Part shown: positions 1-7,580 of the stretch, piece by piece
How the letters are laid out: every line of letters starts with the position of its first letter
Position numbering within the stretch: the stretch's first letter is position 1
Source of the DNA: Terribacillus aidingensis
GTDB lineage: Bacteria > Bacillota > Bacilli > Bacillales > Amphibacillaceae
Length of the DNA stretch: 64,000 nt
Reading direction: 5' to 3'
Assembly: GCF_040703035.1 (NCBI RefSeq)
Contig: NZ_CP159996.1
Coordinates: forward strand, 2,080,001-2,144,000
Made by a program: the position numbers and the translations under genes
The notes under the pieces: generated by a model
Seen by the model: the letters and a program-made list of their open reading frames with translations, nothing else
The model's database searches: none
What the model was told of the DNA's origin: nothing

Positions 1-473
1 TTAAGAGGCGTATTGCCAGTACGCCCCATTGAACCAATTCCATATACGATGATAGCCGTAAGGATTGCTCCCAATATAGAAAGCCAAATATACTGACCAG
101 CTGTACTGATATTAAAAAATGCTATACCTAATACGACAAATAACGATGCACCTGTATTAACCCCTAGTATACTGGGATCCGCCAGTGGATTGCGGGTCAC
201 CGCTTGCATGAGAGCGCCAGACACACCTAGCGCTCCCCCGCAAAGCAAACTAAATACCGTTCGCGGTATCCTTTCACTGACAACAGCTGCAGCGTAAGAA
301 TCCGAGCTGAATAATAACAACCCTGCCATTAAGTCATCCATCGTCACAGATCTTGATCCGAAAACCAGTGAAGCTACTACACTTACACACAGCAGTAGGA
401 AGAAGAAGAACATGATGATTGCATAGTAGCTACGTTTATGTCCCACTGGTCTTTTTGCTACATTACTGTTCAT
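1..473 (-). CDS. FecCD-family siderophore-iron ABC permease (partial)
   Basis: N-terminal 157 codons of a membrane permease; the rest lies beyond the window edge. Reading the minus strand from the ATG at 473 gives a basic N-terminus, a first membrane segment around residues 16-38, and the FecCD-type stretch with GALGVSGALMQ followed by RNPLADPSILG near residues 80-105, typical of iron-siderophore/cobalamin permeases. The start overlaps the end of the upstream binding-protein gene by 11 bases, so translational coupling is likely. Family is clear; the exact siderophore cannot be read from the sequence. Confidence 0.88.
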   Translation of the reverse strand, partial: MNSNVAKRPVGHKRSYYAIIMFFFFLLLCVSVVASLVFGSRSVTMDDLMAGLLLFSSDSYAAAVVSERIPRTVFSLLCGGALGVSGALMQAVTRNPLADPSILGVNTGASLFVVLGIAFFNISTAGQYIWLSILGAILTAIIVYGIGSMGRTGNTPL

Positions 474-1524
474 TGTTACTTAACGCATCATCGATCTGAG
501 TAACATAATTATCGATGGTATACTCGATTGCAAGCGGATTTGGAGTTCCCGCTGCTGCTAGATCGGAGTTATTAGCGATAAATACGACAGAACCGTTTTG
601 AATCGCTTTAATTTGTCCTAGACGTGCATCATTTTTAACTGCTTCGTACGTACTGTCATCACCGTATCCAATTATGATATCTGCGTCATTTAGGACGTCT
701 GCATTCTCCGCACTCAAGTTTAGCGAGTAGGCAGCATCATCTTCGATCAATTCAGAGATACTTTCCGGATATTCCATTCCCAACTCTTCTAAGAAAGCAA
801 CTCGGGAATCAGCTGGTGTATATAGATGGAACTCGGATAAATCTGTTGCTGTGAAGTTGACCCAAGCAACTTTTTTACCTTTGATTTCAGGATGTTCATT
901 TACTTTTTCTTCAATTGTACTCTCGGTATCAGCAATAAGCTGCTCGCCTTCTTCTTCCATTCCCATACCTTTTGCGTTCATCGTAACTTGATCACGCCAA
1001 GACGTCGTCCAAGGAGAAGTCGGGTAAGCAACCACAGGCGCAATTTCGCTTAATGTATTATAATCCTCTTCTGTCAAACCTGAATAAGCCGCAAGAATGA
1101 CATCTGGAGCTGAGTCTGCAATAGCCTCAAAATCCAGTCCATCTGTATCTTGAAAGACATTAGGATCACTTTCGCCTAATTCTTCTAATTTCTCGGCAGT
1201 CCAAGGAAGGAGACCGCTGTCATCTTGCACACCGAAGTTGGCTGCGGAAAAACCTACTGGCACCACACCAAGTGCAAGCGCAACATCCTGGTTACCCCAT
1301 TGAACAGTTGCTACTCGCTCAGGCTTAGATTCGATAACCGTTTCCCCGAAAGCGTGCTTAATCGTGATCGGATAACCTTCAGTGGAAGCAGAATCTCCGC
1401 CGGATGAATTACTTCCTTCAGAATTTTCCTCCGTATTTGACTGACTTGAACACGCTGAAAGTACTAATAGGAACAATGCAGAAAAGATTGCTAGTTTTAA
1501 TATCGATTTATGCTTTTTGACCAT
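463..1524 (-). CDS. Iron-siderophore ABC transporter substrate-binding lipoprotein
   Basis: 353-residue lipoprotein that should capture ferric siderophore outside the membrane and deliver it to the FecCD permease encoded just downstream. The signal peptide ends in a lipobox LSAC with the acylated Cys at residue 25, followed by a Ser/Gly/Glu-rich linker. The mature part carries the Fe-binding-protein pattern: an early ERVATVQWG strand and a later DADIIIGYG segment. It is the first gene of the visible operon and overlaps the permease gene by 11 bases. A Fur-type box lies about 110 bases upstream of the start, fitting iron repression. Substrate is unassigned. Confidence 0.9.
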   Translation of the reverse strand: MVKKHKSILKLAIFSALFLLVLSACSSQSNTEENSEGSNSSGGDSASTEGYPITIKHAFGETVIESKPERVATVQWGNQDVALALGVVPVGFSAANFGVQDDSGLLPWTAEKLEELGESDPNVFQDTDGLDFEAIADSAPDVILAAYSGLTEEDYNTLSEIAPVVAYPTSPWTTSWRDQVTMNAKGMGMEEEGEQLIADTESTIEEKVNEHPEIKGKKVAWVNFTATDLSEFHLYTPADSRVAFLEELGMEYPESISELIEDDAAYSLNLSAENADVLNDADIIIGYGDDSTYEAVKNDARLGQIKAIQNGSVVFIANNSDLAAAGTPNPLAIEYTIDNYVTQIDDALSNNEQ

Positions 1525-1633
1525 TTGTTATTTCTCCCCTTATTTATGTAAGATATCTATTTGTGCTGAACTGTATCGCTTAAGTTAGGAACTCTCTTCA
1601 AGAATCAGTATGTAATGGGTAACCCTTTCTAAT

Positions 1634-1654
1634 TGATATTGGTTCTCATTATCA
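1634..1654 (-). promoter_or_regulatory. Fur box
   Basis: The 19-base core at 1635-1653, GATATTGGTTCTCATTATC, matches 15 of 19 positions of the classical Fur consensus. It lies upstream of the iron-transport genes read on the minus strand, the expected place for Fur control. Confidence 0.78.
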
Positions 1655-1767
1655 ATATACAATTAGTTATATTAATTAATCAAGGCTTTTTTACTACTTT
1701 TTAGACTATTTGGTGAAAATTGACGTATTATGTTTTCACCTTGATAAATTTCCGCTTTCATTCATTG

Positions 1768-1797
1768 AAAAAAGAGCCACTTGTAGTGACTCTTTCG
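1768..1797 (-). terminator. Rho-independent terminator of the amino-acid permease
   Basis: On the minus strand AGAGTCACT, a three-base loop and AGTGGCTCT (one G-U pair) are followed by six T. It sits just after the permease stop codon. Confidence 0.8.
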
Positions 1798-1814
1798 GCC
1801 TTGTCTATTTAATT

Positions 1815-3179
1815 TCATTGAGCATTTTTTAATTCGGTTTCTTTTTCTCTTCTTTTCCGACCCATAATTACTGCCAATACGGTCAGAACTGCTAAAGCTG
1901 TAAAACATACAACCGTTCCTACTGAAATCCCTTTACTGAATGTCGAACCTATCAGAATGATTCCCAGCCCTGCAATCCCGACAATTGTCGTCGCAGGAAA
2001 CAGCTTCATTCTGAAATGCGGCATTTCTGCATATTCTGGACGCAATTTCAGCTGCGCTGCACAAATACTAAGCCATAGCAGCAGCATAGTGAAGCCAGGA
2101 ATTGTCATCATCGTTCCAATGATACTTTCAGGCGCAAAATAAGCAAGTCCTGCACCTACCAACAATAGCACACCATTTAAAGATATAGCGTTGATCGGTG
2201 CACCTGATTTTAAAGTCTTCGTTAAAAGTTTTGGTGCTTCACCTTTTTCAGCCAGTGAAAACATCGTTCTGGAAGTGGCAAACATACCAGAGTTAGCAGC
2301 AGATAGAACTGCGGTCAAAAGTATGAAATTCATAACGTGCGCAACGCCTGGTATGCCGATAGCATCCATGACTTGAATGAATGGACTTTCTGTTCCAGCG
2401 ACCTGGTTCCAAGGAATTAGTCCCGCAATGATTGTAATTGGCAGAATGTAAAACAGCAATACTCGCCAAACGACGCCTTTGATTACTTTAGGCAATACCT
2501 TCTTCACATCTTTTGTTTCAGAAATCGCTACCCCGATTAACTCAGATCCCCCGAAGGAAAACATGACTATCAAGCAGGCAGCAAATACTCCTTGCATGCC
2601 ATTCGGGAAGAAGCCGCCATGGCCGAATAGATGCTGTGTTGGTGTGTCTGGGGCAAAATCCGTCAAACCTAGCAGCACTGCACCGCCTAATAGTATAAAT
2701 AGTACAAGAGCAATAATCTTAATACTAGCAAACCAAAATTCCATTTCTCCGTAGAATTTAACTTGTAAGCTGTTTATTCCAATGATAAGCGCTGCACAGA
2801 TTGCACTTAACAGCCAAAGCGGCGTATCAGAAAACCAAAACTGCAAGAATGAGCCTGCCGCTAATATTTCTACTACCGTGACAAGTGTCCAGTTAATCCA
2901 GTACAGCCATCCAACGATAAAGGATATATGAAAACCAAATGCCTTATGAACTAAGTGCTGCACATTATGATTCGGATACACGACGGCCATTTCAGCTAAA
3001 GCAACCATAACTATCAGCAGCAGGGCCCCGCCCAACAAGTAAGAAACGACTACACCAGGTCCCGCAATCCCTAATGTCTCACCACTTCCTTTGAAAATAC
3101 CGGTACCGATCATACCCGCTAATGCTAAAAACTGTACGTGCCTAGGTAAAAGCTCTTTCCGCAAACCATTCTGACTCAT
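1815..3179 (-). CDS. APC-family amino-acid permease, probably tyrosine-regulated
   Basis: 454-residue integral membrane protein with about 12 hydrophobic segments. The N-terminal GMIGTGIFKGSGE stretch is the substrate-binding signature of the amino acid-polyamine-organocation family. The start ATG at 3179 follows GAGGAGAAGAAG. Upstream lie three T-boxes whose specifier reads UAC and a short leader ORF with three Tyr codons overlapping this start. By the usual T-box logic the transporter would be switched on when tRNA-Tyr is uncharged, so tyrosine or another aromatic amino acid is the likely substrate. The family call is firm; the substrate is inferred from regulation alone, since close APC paralogues carry many different amino acids. 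Confidence 0.88.
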   Translation of the reverse strand: MSQNGLRKELLPRHVQFLALAGMIGTGIFKGSGETLGIAGPGVVVSYLLGGALLLIVMVALAEMAVVYPNHNVQHLVHKAFGFHISFIVGWLYWINWTLVTVVEILAAGSFLQFWFSDTPLWLLSAICAALIIGINSLQVKFYGEMEFWFASIKIIALVLFILLGGAVLLGLTDFAPDTPTQHLFGHGGFFPNGMQGVFAACLIVMFSFGGSELIGVAISETKDVKKVLPKVIKGVVWRVLLFYILPITIIAGLIPWNQVAGTESPFIQVMDAIGIPGVAHVMNFILLTAVLSAANSGMFATSRTMFSLAEKGEAPKLLTKTLKSGAPINAISLNGVLLLVGAGLAYFAPESIIGTMMTIPGFTMLLLWLSICAAQLKLRPEYAEMPHFRMKLFPATTIVGIAGLGIILIGSTFSKGISVGTVVCFTALAVLTVLAVIMGRKRREKETELKNAQ

Positions 3180-3246
3180 CTTCTTCTCCTCTTTCTATAT
3201 CAAATCCTGTTCTGATTAATTTTGTATAATAATAATCATCATCCAT
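3142..3246 (-). CDS. Putative leader peptide with Tyr-Tyr-Tyr run
   Basis: A 34-codon ORF starts at the ATG ending at 3246. Its Shine-Dalgarno, AAGGAGGTG at 3254-3262, is a nine-base match to the 16S rRNA 3' end with ideal 7-base spacing, far better than needed by chance. The peptide begins MDDDYYYTKL, with three consecutive TAT codons at positions 5-7, and ends WFAERAFT. Its last 38 bases overlap the permease start in another frame, covering the permease ribosome-binding site. Given the tyrosine T-boxes upstream, I read it as a regulatory leader peptide: ribosomes translating through would occlude the permease start, and stalling at the Tyr codons would free it. Existence is well supported by the SD; the mechanism is inference. 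Confidence 0.62.
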   Translation of the reverse strand: MDDDYYYTKLIRTGFDIERGEEDESEWFAERAFT

Positions 3247-3274
3247 GGTTAACCACCTCCTTAACTGTCCAACC

Positions 3275-3516
3275 AAACAAAAAATCCCTGCTGAAATGTA
3301 TCAGCAGGGACGTGATTTACGCGGTACCACCCTAATTATCGACATATTAACTATATCAATCTCTCATTTAAGATAACGGCTATAAACCGTCTTCCCCTCG
3401 CCAGCCGGTTCGAAGAAGAAAGCTCCTGGATCGTAATTCATGCTGTTCTTTGTACTGACTCGCACCATCCGTCAGCTCTCTGTATCAGGGAGAACATACA
3501 CTACTTCAATTCATTC
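3275..3516 (-). promoter_or_regulatory. T-box riboswitch C (gene-proximal), Tyr specifier
   Basis: Contains the canonical T-box AGGGTGGTACCGCG (minus strand, 3320-3333), followed by a terminator of TCCCTGCTGA / TCAGCAGGGA and a T run ending near 3277. Stem I carries GAA-U-UAC-G, putting a UAC (Tyr) specifier at 3433-3435. The valS T-box shows the same GAA-N-codon-purine layout with GUC, which supports this frame. It is the last of three tandem copies. Confidence 0.92.
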
Positions 3517-3540
3517 ATTGCTTGTTATTTAGCTATTTAA

Positions 3541-3785
3541 AACAAAAAATCCCTGCTGAAGTTTATCAGCAGGGACGTGATTTTACGCGGTACCACCCTA
3601 ATTATCGACATATACGCTATGTCAATATCTCATTCCTCATAACGGCTATAAACCGTCTTCTTATCGCCAACCGGTTCGAAGAAGAAAGCTCCTGGATCGT
3701 AATTCATGCTGTTCTTTGCACTGACTCGCACCATCCGTCAGCTCTCTGTGTCAGGGAGAACATACACTACTTCAATCCATTCATC
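3541..3785 (-). promoter_or_regulatory. T-box riboswitch B (middle), Tyr specifier
   Basis: Near-identical to copy C over most of its length: T-box sequence at 3586-3599, its own terminator hairpin at about 3543-3575, and specifier UAC at 3699-3701. No separate promoter is evident, so it is probably read in series from the promoter upstream of copy A. Confidence 0.92.
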
Positions 3786-3811
3786 ACTTATCATTATATT
3801 TAGCTTTTAAA

Positions 3812-4058
3812 ACAAAAAAATCCCTGCTGAAGTATATCAGCAGGGACGTGATTTTACGCGGTACCACCCTAATTATTGACACAGCTACTATGTCAATCTC
3901 TCATTTCATCATAACGGCTCTTCACCGTCTTCCCCTCACCAACCGGTTCGAAGAAGATGCTCCTGGACTGTAATTCATGCTGCTCTTTGTACTGACTTGC
4001 ACCAACCGTCAGCTCTCTTTAACAGGGAGAACACACATTACTGTAATCCGTTCAACGC
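3812..4058 (-). promoter_or_regulatory. T-box riboswitch A (promoter-proximal), Tyr specifier
   Basis: T-box sequence at 3857-3870, terminator of TCCCTGCTGA / TCAGCAGGGA with seven T at 3814-3846, and specifier UAC followed by A at 3970-3972. It is more diverged than copies B and C, mainly in stem I and the linker, suggesting an older first copy with a later B/C duplication. Confidence 0.92.
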
Positions 4059-4079
4059 TCAATTATTAATATAATGAGT

Positions 4080-4108
4080 ATCCTACAGGAAACATTACAA
4101 AAAATCAA
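4080..4108 (-). promoter_or_regulatory. Candidate sigma-A promoter for the T-box/permease transcript
   Basis: Minus strand -35 TTGATT (4103-4108), 17-base spacer, -10 TAGGAT (4080-4085), about 20 bases before the first T-box. Both hexamers match 4 of 6, so this is the best candidate but not a strong one. Confidence 0.5.
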
Positions 4109-4132
4109 CATTTTTTTGTTATTTTATTTCAT

Positions 4133-4285
4133 TCAGCTCACATATAATCCAAAGACAATACTCATTAGCGTAACAGCAATAGTTACCTTGTATGATTTTA
4201 TCCGCTTAATCATTGAGCTTCCCAATACATTTTGAATAGAAAAGATGACCTCACTAAACAATAATCCTACAAGCAAAAAATGCAC
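4133..4285 (-). CDS. Possible 50-residue small membrane protein
   Basis: Reading the minus strand from the GTG at 4285 gives a frame starting HFLLVGLLFSEVIF, with a basic centre MIKRIKSYK and a second hydrophobic segment before the stop at 4133. That is a two-helix hairpin pattern. There is no clear ribosome-binding site, and the frame is closed just upstream by a stop under the carD start, so it could be a remnant of a longer gene or chance. Unrecognised. Confidence 0.25.
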   Translation of the reverse strand: MHFLLVGLLFSEVIFSIQNVLGSSMIKRIKSYKVTIAVTLMSIVFGLYVS

Positions 4286-4297
4286 CGGACCAGTTTG

Positions 4298-4306
4298 TGT
4301 TATAAT
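4298..4306 (+). promoter_or_regulatory. Extended -10 promoter for carD
   Basis: TGTTATAAT, an extended -10 with a perfect TATAAT at 4301-4306, about 30 bases before the carD-type start. No good -35 hexamer is visible, as expected for extended -10 promoters. Confidence 0.6.
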
Positions 4307-4335
4307 AGAAGTATCTTTGAAGGGAGATTGTTAAT

Positions 4336-4836
4336 TTGCTTAAAGGCGGAGATAGTGTATTCTATCCTTTTCACGGAACAGGGACCATAGAATCAACAGA
4401 ATTTATGAGGGAAAGAGAATATTTCAAGATATTCTTTCCTTATAAAAAGTTACATGTGTTTGTACCGAGTCAAAGCGAAAACCAGAATGGTCTACGCCCA
4501 ATCATTTCTTTAGAACAATTAGAGCAAGTAAAATTAGATTTCTATGACAATGGTGTTCCTTTGCCTTCTTCAGTAAGTGAACGATCTAAAGTCTTGGACA
4601 GTAAGATGAAATTAGGTACTACGTTAGAAATCAGTCAGATAATAAGAGATCTAATGCACTTCCATACAACAGATGGTCGTTTATCTCAATCAGACAAAAA
4701 AGTATATAAAAATGCAGAAGAGTTTCTTATTGGAGAGATTCAAGAAATAAAGAATATTTCATATGATCAAGCCTCTTCTGATGTAAAAACTTTAGTTGAA
4801 GAACGTTTTAATATTGATGCACCTAATTTTAGGTGA
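4336..4836 (+). CDS. CarD/CdnL-family transcriptional regulator
   Basis: 166 residues. The N-terminal part, with FYPFHGTGTIE near residues 9-19 and a beta-rich stretch to about residue 60, is the RNA-polymerase-interacting domain shared by CarD, CdnL and the Mfd (TRCF) N-terminus; the rest is mostly helical, as in CarD proteins. Members bind the RNA polymerase beta subunit and tune promoter opening, in the cytoplasm. The start is TTG at 4336 after GAAGGGAG. It is a single-gene unit between an extended -10 promoter and a strong terminator. Family assignment is good; targets are unknown. Confidence 0.8.
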   Translation: MLKGGDSVFYPFHGTGTIESTEFMREREYFKIFFPYKKLHVFVPSQSENQNGLRPIISLEQLEQVKLDFYDNGVPLPSSVSERSKVLDSKMKLGTTLEISQIIRDLMHFHTTDGRLSQSDKKVYKNAEEFLIGEIQEIKNISYDQASSDVKTLVEERFNIDAPNFR

Positions 4837-4879
4837 CATCTTGTATCAATGTAATTCCCTCAATTACATTAAAATCACT

Positions 4880-4919
4880 AAAAAGGACCTCCACGGATAA
4901 TCCGTGGAGGTCCTTTTTT
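4880..4919 (+). terminator. Strong terminator after carD
   Basis: Perfect stem AAGGACCTCCACGGA / TCCGTGGAGGTCCTT with a TAA loop, flanked by A and T tracts, so it could work in both directions. Confidence 0.93.
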
Positions 4920-5070
4920 AATCAACGAATATACGGAATATCTTTGTATTAGCGCAATTTTTAATTTCAGCCTTCTTAACTGATGCCTAGCCACCCTCAA
5001 AAGCTACCCCTTTTTACTCCATACTTTGTGCCATACGTTGATCCCAGCTTTATACTGGTTATTTTTTCAT

Positions 5071-5096
5071 GTTAGGATGCTCATTCATTTGGGTAT
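5071..5096 (+). promoter_or_regulatory. Sigma-B-type promoter for the osmoprotectant transporter
   Basis: GTTAGG (5071-5076), 14-base spacer, GGGTAT (5091-5096). The -10 is a perfect match to the general-stress sigma-B element and the spacing is right; the -35 keeps only the leading GTT. The position, about 60 bases before the first opu gene, and the transporter's role in osmotic stress fit. Confidence 0.5.
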
Positions 5097-5159
5097 AAGT
5101 TGATAGCAAAAGTCTGACAAGAACTTCTGCATGACAAAAAAAACAGGAGGTACCCTCCC

Positions 5160-5813
5160 ATTACAGCTTTAATCGAATATTTCATCAGTAATTTCACATT
5201 TATACTTGGATACACATGGGATCACATCAAGCTTGTTGGTTTAGCAATTATCATCGCTATCGTGATCGGTGTACCATTAGGTATTTATTGTTCCGTCAAT
5301 AAATACGCAGCCTCCACCATTCTCCAAATTGCTTCTATCATGATGACTATTCCAAGTCTCGCTTTATTTGGAATCATGATTCCAGTTCTTTCACTCATCA
5401 ACGAAGGAATCGGTACGTTGCCAGCTATTATCGCTCTTGTACTGTACTCACAGCTGCCGATTATCCGGAATACGTACACTGCGATCAGCAATGTCGATCC
5501 CGATATACGCGATGCAGCAAAAGGGATTGGTCTGACAACCTTTCAACGCCTTTATAAGGTAGAGCTCCCAAATGCCATGCCTTTGATCATGGCTGGTATC
5601 CGTACTGCAACGGTACTGAATATCGGTGTCGGTGCCATTGCTACGCTAATCGGCGCAGGAGGCCTTGGCGGCATCATCTATCAAGGGATTCTGCGTACCA
5701 ATAACACAATGATCCTTGCAGGTGCAATCGCGGTTGCTGTTTTGGCATTGATTGCTGATTTGTTCTTGCGCTTGATCGAAAATCTATTTACGCCAAAGGG
5801 TGTAAAAAAATAA
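5160..5813 (+). CDS. Osmoprotectant ABC permease with apparent AUU start
   Basis: Permease of an OpuC/OsmU-type glycine betaine/choline/carnitine importer. The frame shows about six membrane segments and the permease loop DAAKGIGLTTFQRLYKVELPNA with a G near its centre, the contact site for the ATPase. No ATG, GTG or TTG precedes GTG 5262 at a usable position, and starting there would remove the first membrane segment. In the correct frame an ATT at 5160 follows AGGAGG (5145-5150) at 9-base spacing and gives a typical N-terminus (TALIEYFISNFTF) and a 217-residue product. I therefore annotate an AUU start, rare in bacteria. First of four genes. Confidence 0.82.
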   Translation: MTALIEYFISNFTFILGYTWDHIKLVGLAIIIAIVIGVPLGIYCSVNKYAASTILQIASIMMTIPSLALFGIMIPVLSLINEGIGTLPAIIALVLYSQLPIIRNTYTAISNVDPDIRDAAKGIGLTTFQRLYKVELPNAMPLIMAGIRTATVLNIGVGAIATLIGAGGLGGIIYQGILRTNNTMILAGAIAVAVLALIADLFLRLIENLFTPKGVKK

Positions 5814-5826
5814 TAAGGGTGAGAAT

Positions 5827-6798
5827 ATGATACATTTCAACGATGTGACAAAAATATACAATGGCAACGTCAAAGCAATCGAAAATATGAATTTTACAGT
5901 TGAGCAAGGCGAACTGGTCATCATGCTAGGTCCTTCCGGCTGCGGTAAAACAACTTTACTTCGTATGGTGAACCAGCTGGAGAGTATTACAGACGGTGAT
6001 ATCATGCTCAATGGCAAGAGCGTCCGACATTCCAATAAAATAGAGATGCGTCGGAACATCGGTTATGTCATTCAATCGAATGGCTTGTTTCCGAATATGA
6101 ATATTGAGGATAACGCCATGATTGTTCCTAACCTTCTCGGCTGGGACCGCAAAAAGATGCGCGACCGTTTCAATACATTAATGGAGCTGGTCGGTCTGAA
6201 TCCTGACCAATATCGCAAACGATTTCCGCATGAGCTTTCCGGAGGTCAGCAGCAGCGTGTTGGTGTAGCCCGTGCATTAGCTGCCGATCCACCGGTCATG
6301 TTGATGGATGAACCTTTCGGTGCACTGGATCCGATTATCCGCACCCATCTTCAAGAGGAATTCCTGCAAATTCAAAAAGAGCTAAAGAAAACGATCCTGT
6401 TTGTCAGCCATGACATTGACGAAGCGGTCAAGATGGCAGATAAAATCGCCCTGCTTAAAGGCGGCAAGATGATGCAATACGCGGAGCCGGCCAAAATGCT
6501 GAACAAACCAGCCAACAGCTTTGTTGCTGAATTCGTCGGGCAAGACCGTGTGCTTAAAAGCATGAGTCTATACACAGTGAAAGACTTGGCAAACGCTTTG
6601 TCACTAAAACCAGTCTTTGAATCTCCTGACTTTCAAAATATCAATGAGAACCTCTCCTTGCGAGTGGCTATATCGAAGCTTTTAAATCAAGAAGCAGATC
6701 AGCTGATTGTAGAAACTGACAATGGTACAAGCAAAGGAAGTATCACTTTGGACTTGATCGAGCAGTTCCTGCACCGTGAGATCAAGGAGAGCGTCTGA
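5827..6798 (+). CDS. Osmoprotectant ABC transporter ATPase
   Basis: 323-residue ATPase powering the importer. Walker A GPSGCGKT near residues 36-43, signature LSGGQQQR, Walker B VMLMDEP and a switch His in FVSHD are all present. The roughly 80 residues after the nucleotide-binding domain are too short for the tandem CBS pair of B. subtilis OpuCA (about 380 residues), resembling the shorter OsmV/YehX-type subunits. It starts 14 bases after the permease gene and its stop is 14 bases before the second permease, so the four genes are one operon. Confidence 0.9.
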   Translation: MIHFNDVTKIYNGNVKAIENMNFTVEQGELVIMLGPSGCGKTTLLRMVNQLESITDGDIMLNGKSVRHSNKIEMRRNIGYVIQSNGLFPNMNIEDNAMIVPNLLGWDRKKMRDRFNTLMELVGLNPDQYRKRFPHELSGGQQQRVGVARALAADPPVMLMDEPFGALDPIIRTHLQEEFLQIQKELKKTILFVSHDIDEAVKMADKIALLKGGKMMQYAEPAKMLNKPANSFVAEFVGQDRVLKSMSLYTVKDLANALSLKPVFESPDFQNINENLSLRVAISKLLNQEADQLIVETDNGTSKGSITLDLIEQFLHREIKESV

Positions 6799-6811
6799 GG
6801 GGGCTGTAATC

Positions 6812-7561
6812 ATGGAACGGACAAACAAAACAATTGCCTTGATTATCAAGGTTGTCTTCTGGGCCCTGCTCATTGCCTTTTTTGTGTGGGCTTTCACCAA
6901 TAATATGTTTAGCAAAATAGCTGAACAGCCAGATACCTTCTTACGTCTGCTTGGAGAGCATGTCACAATCGTGCTGCTTTCTGGTGCTGCCGCTGTGCTG
7001 CTTGCAGTACCGCTAGGTATTTTTGTGACCAGACCTAAATTCCGCAAATCAGAATGGCTGATTGTAGGAATTGCCAATCTTGGACAAACAATCCCGAGTC
7101 TGGCAGTGCTTGCCTTAGCTATGGGCTTTCTAGGGATTGGAATCAGTGCAGCTGTCGTTGCCCTTTTCGTTTATTCCCTGCTGCCAATTTTGCAGAATAC
7201 GATTGCTGGCCTGGATTCCGTTAATGATGACATGATCGATGCAGCAAAAGGGATGGGTCTGACAAATGCTCAAATCCTTTGGAAGATCGAGCTGCCGAAT
7301 GCACTCACTTCGATTATTGCAGGCGTACGGACAGCATTGGTCATCAATATCGGAACCGCTGCACTTGCTTATTTAGTCGGTGCAGGAGGTCTCGGCGTGT
7401 GGATTTTCACTGGTATCCGTCTATTTGACAATGCCTTCCTGATGTCTGGAGCGGTACCTGTCACCTTGCTTGCCATCCTAATTGATTACTTGTTCAAATG
7501 GCTGCAATTTGCTTTGGTCCCAAAAGGTCTCCGTCTAGCCAAAAAAGCACAAAATGCGTAA
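6812..7561 (+). CDS. Osmoprotectant ABC permease, second subunit
   Basis: 249-residue inner-membrane permease, paralogous to the first one: the coupling loop DAAKGMGLTNAQILWKIELP is nearly the same. It has about six membrane segments. I start at ATG 6812, preceded by GAGGGGG; an earlier in-frame ATG would run into the ATPase gene without a site. Operon order permease-ATPase-permease-binding protein matches OsmU/Yeh-type systems rather than B. subtilis opuC. Which permease corresponds to OpuCB or OpuCD cannot be told. Confidence 0.88.
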   Translation: MERTNKTIALIIKVVFWALLIAFFVWAFTNNMFSKIAEQPDTFLRLLGEHVTIVLLSGAAAVLLAVPLGIFVTRPKFRKSEWLIVGIANLGQTIPSLAVLALAMGFLGIGISAAVVALFVYSLLPILQNTIAGLDSVNDDMIDAAKGMGLTNAQILWKIELPNALTSIIAGVRTALVINIGTAALAYLVGAGGLGVWIFTGIRLFDNAFLMSGAVPVTLLAILIDYLFKWLQFALVPKGLRLAKKAQNA

Positions 7562-7580
7562 AGAAAGGATACCAGAGTTT

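Noticed and set aside
3522..3803. 93-codon plus-strand frame through the T-boxes
   Set aside because: It is the complement of conserved T-box RNA and has no ribosome-binding site.
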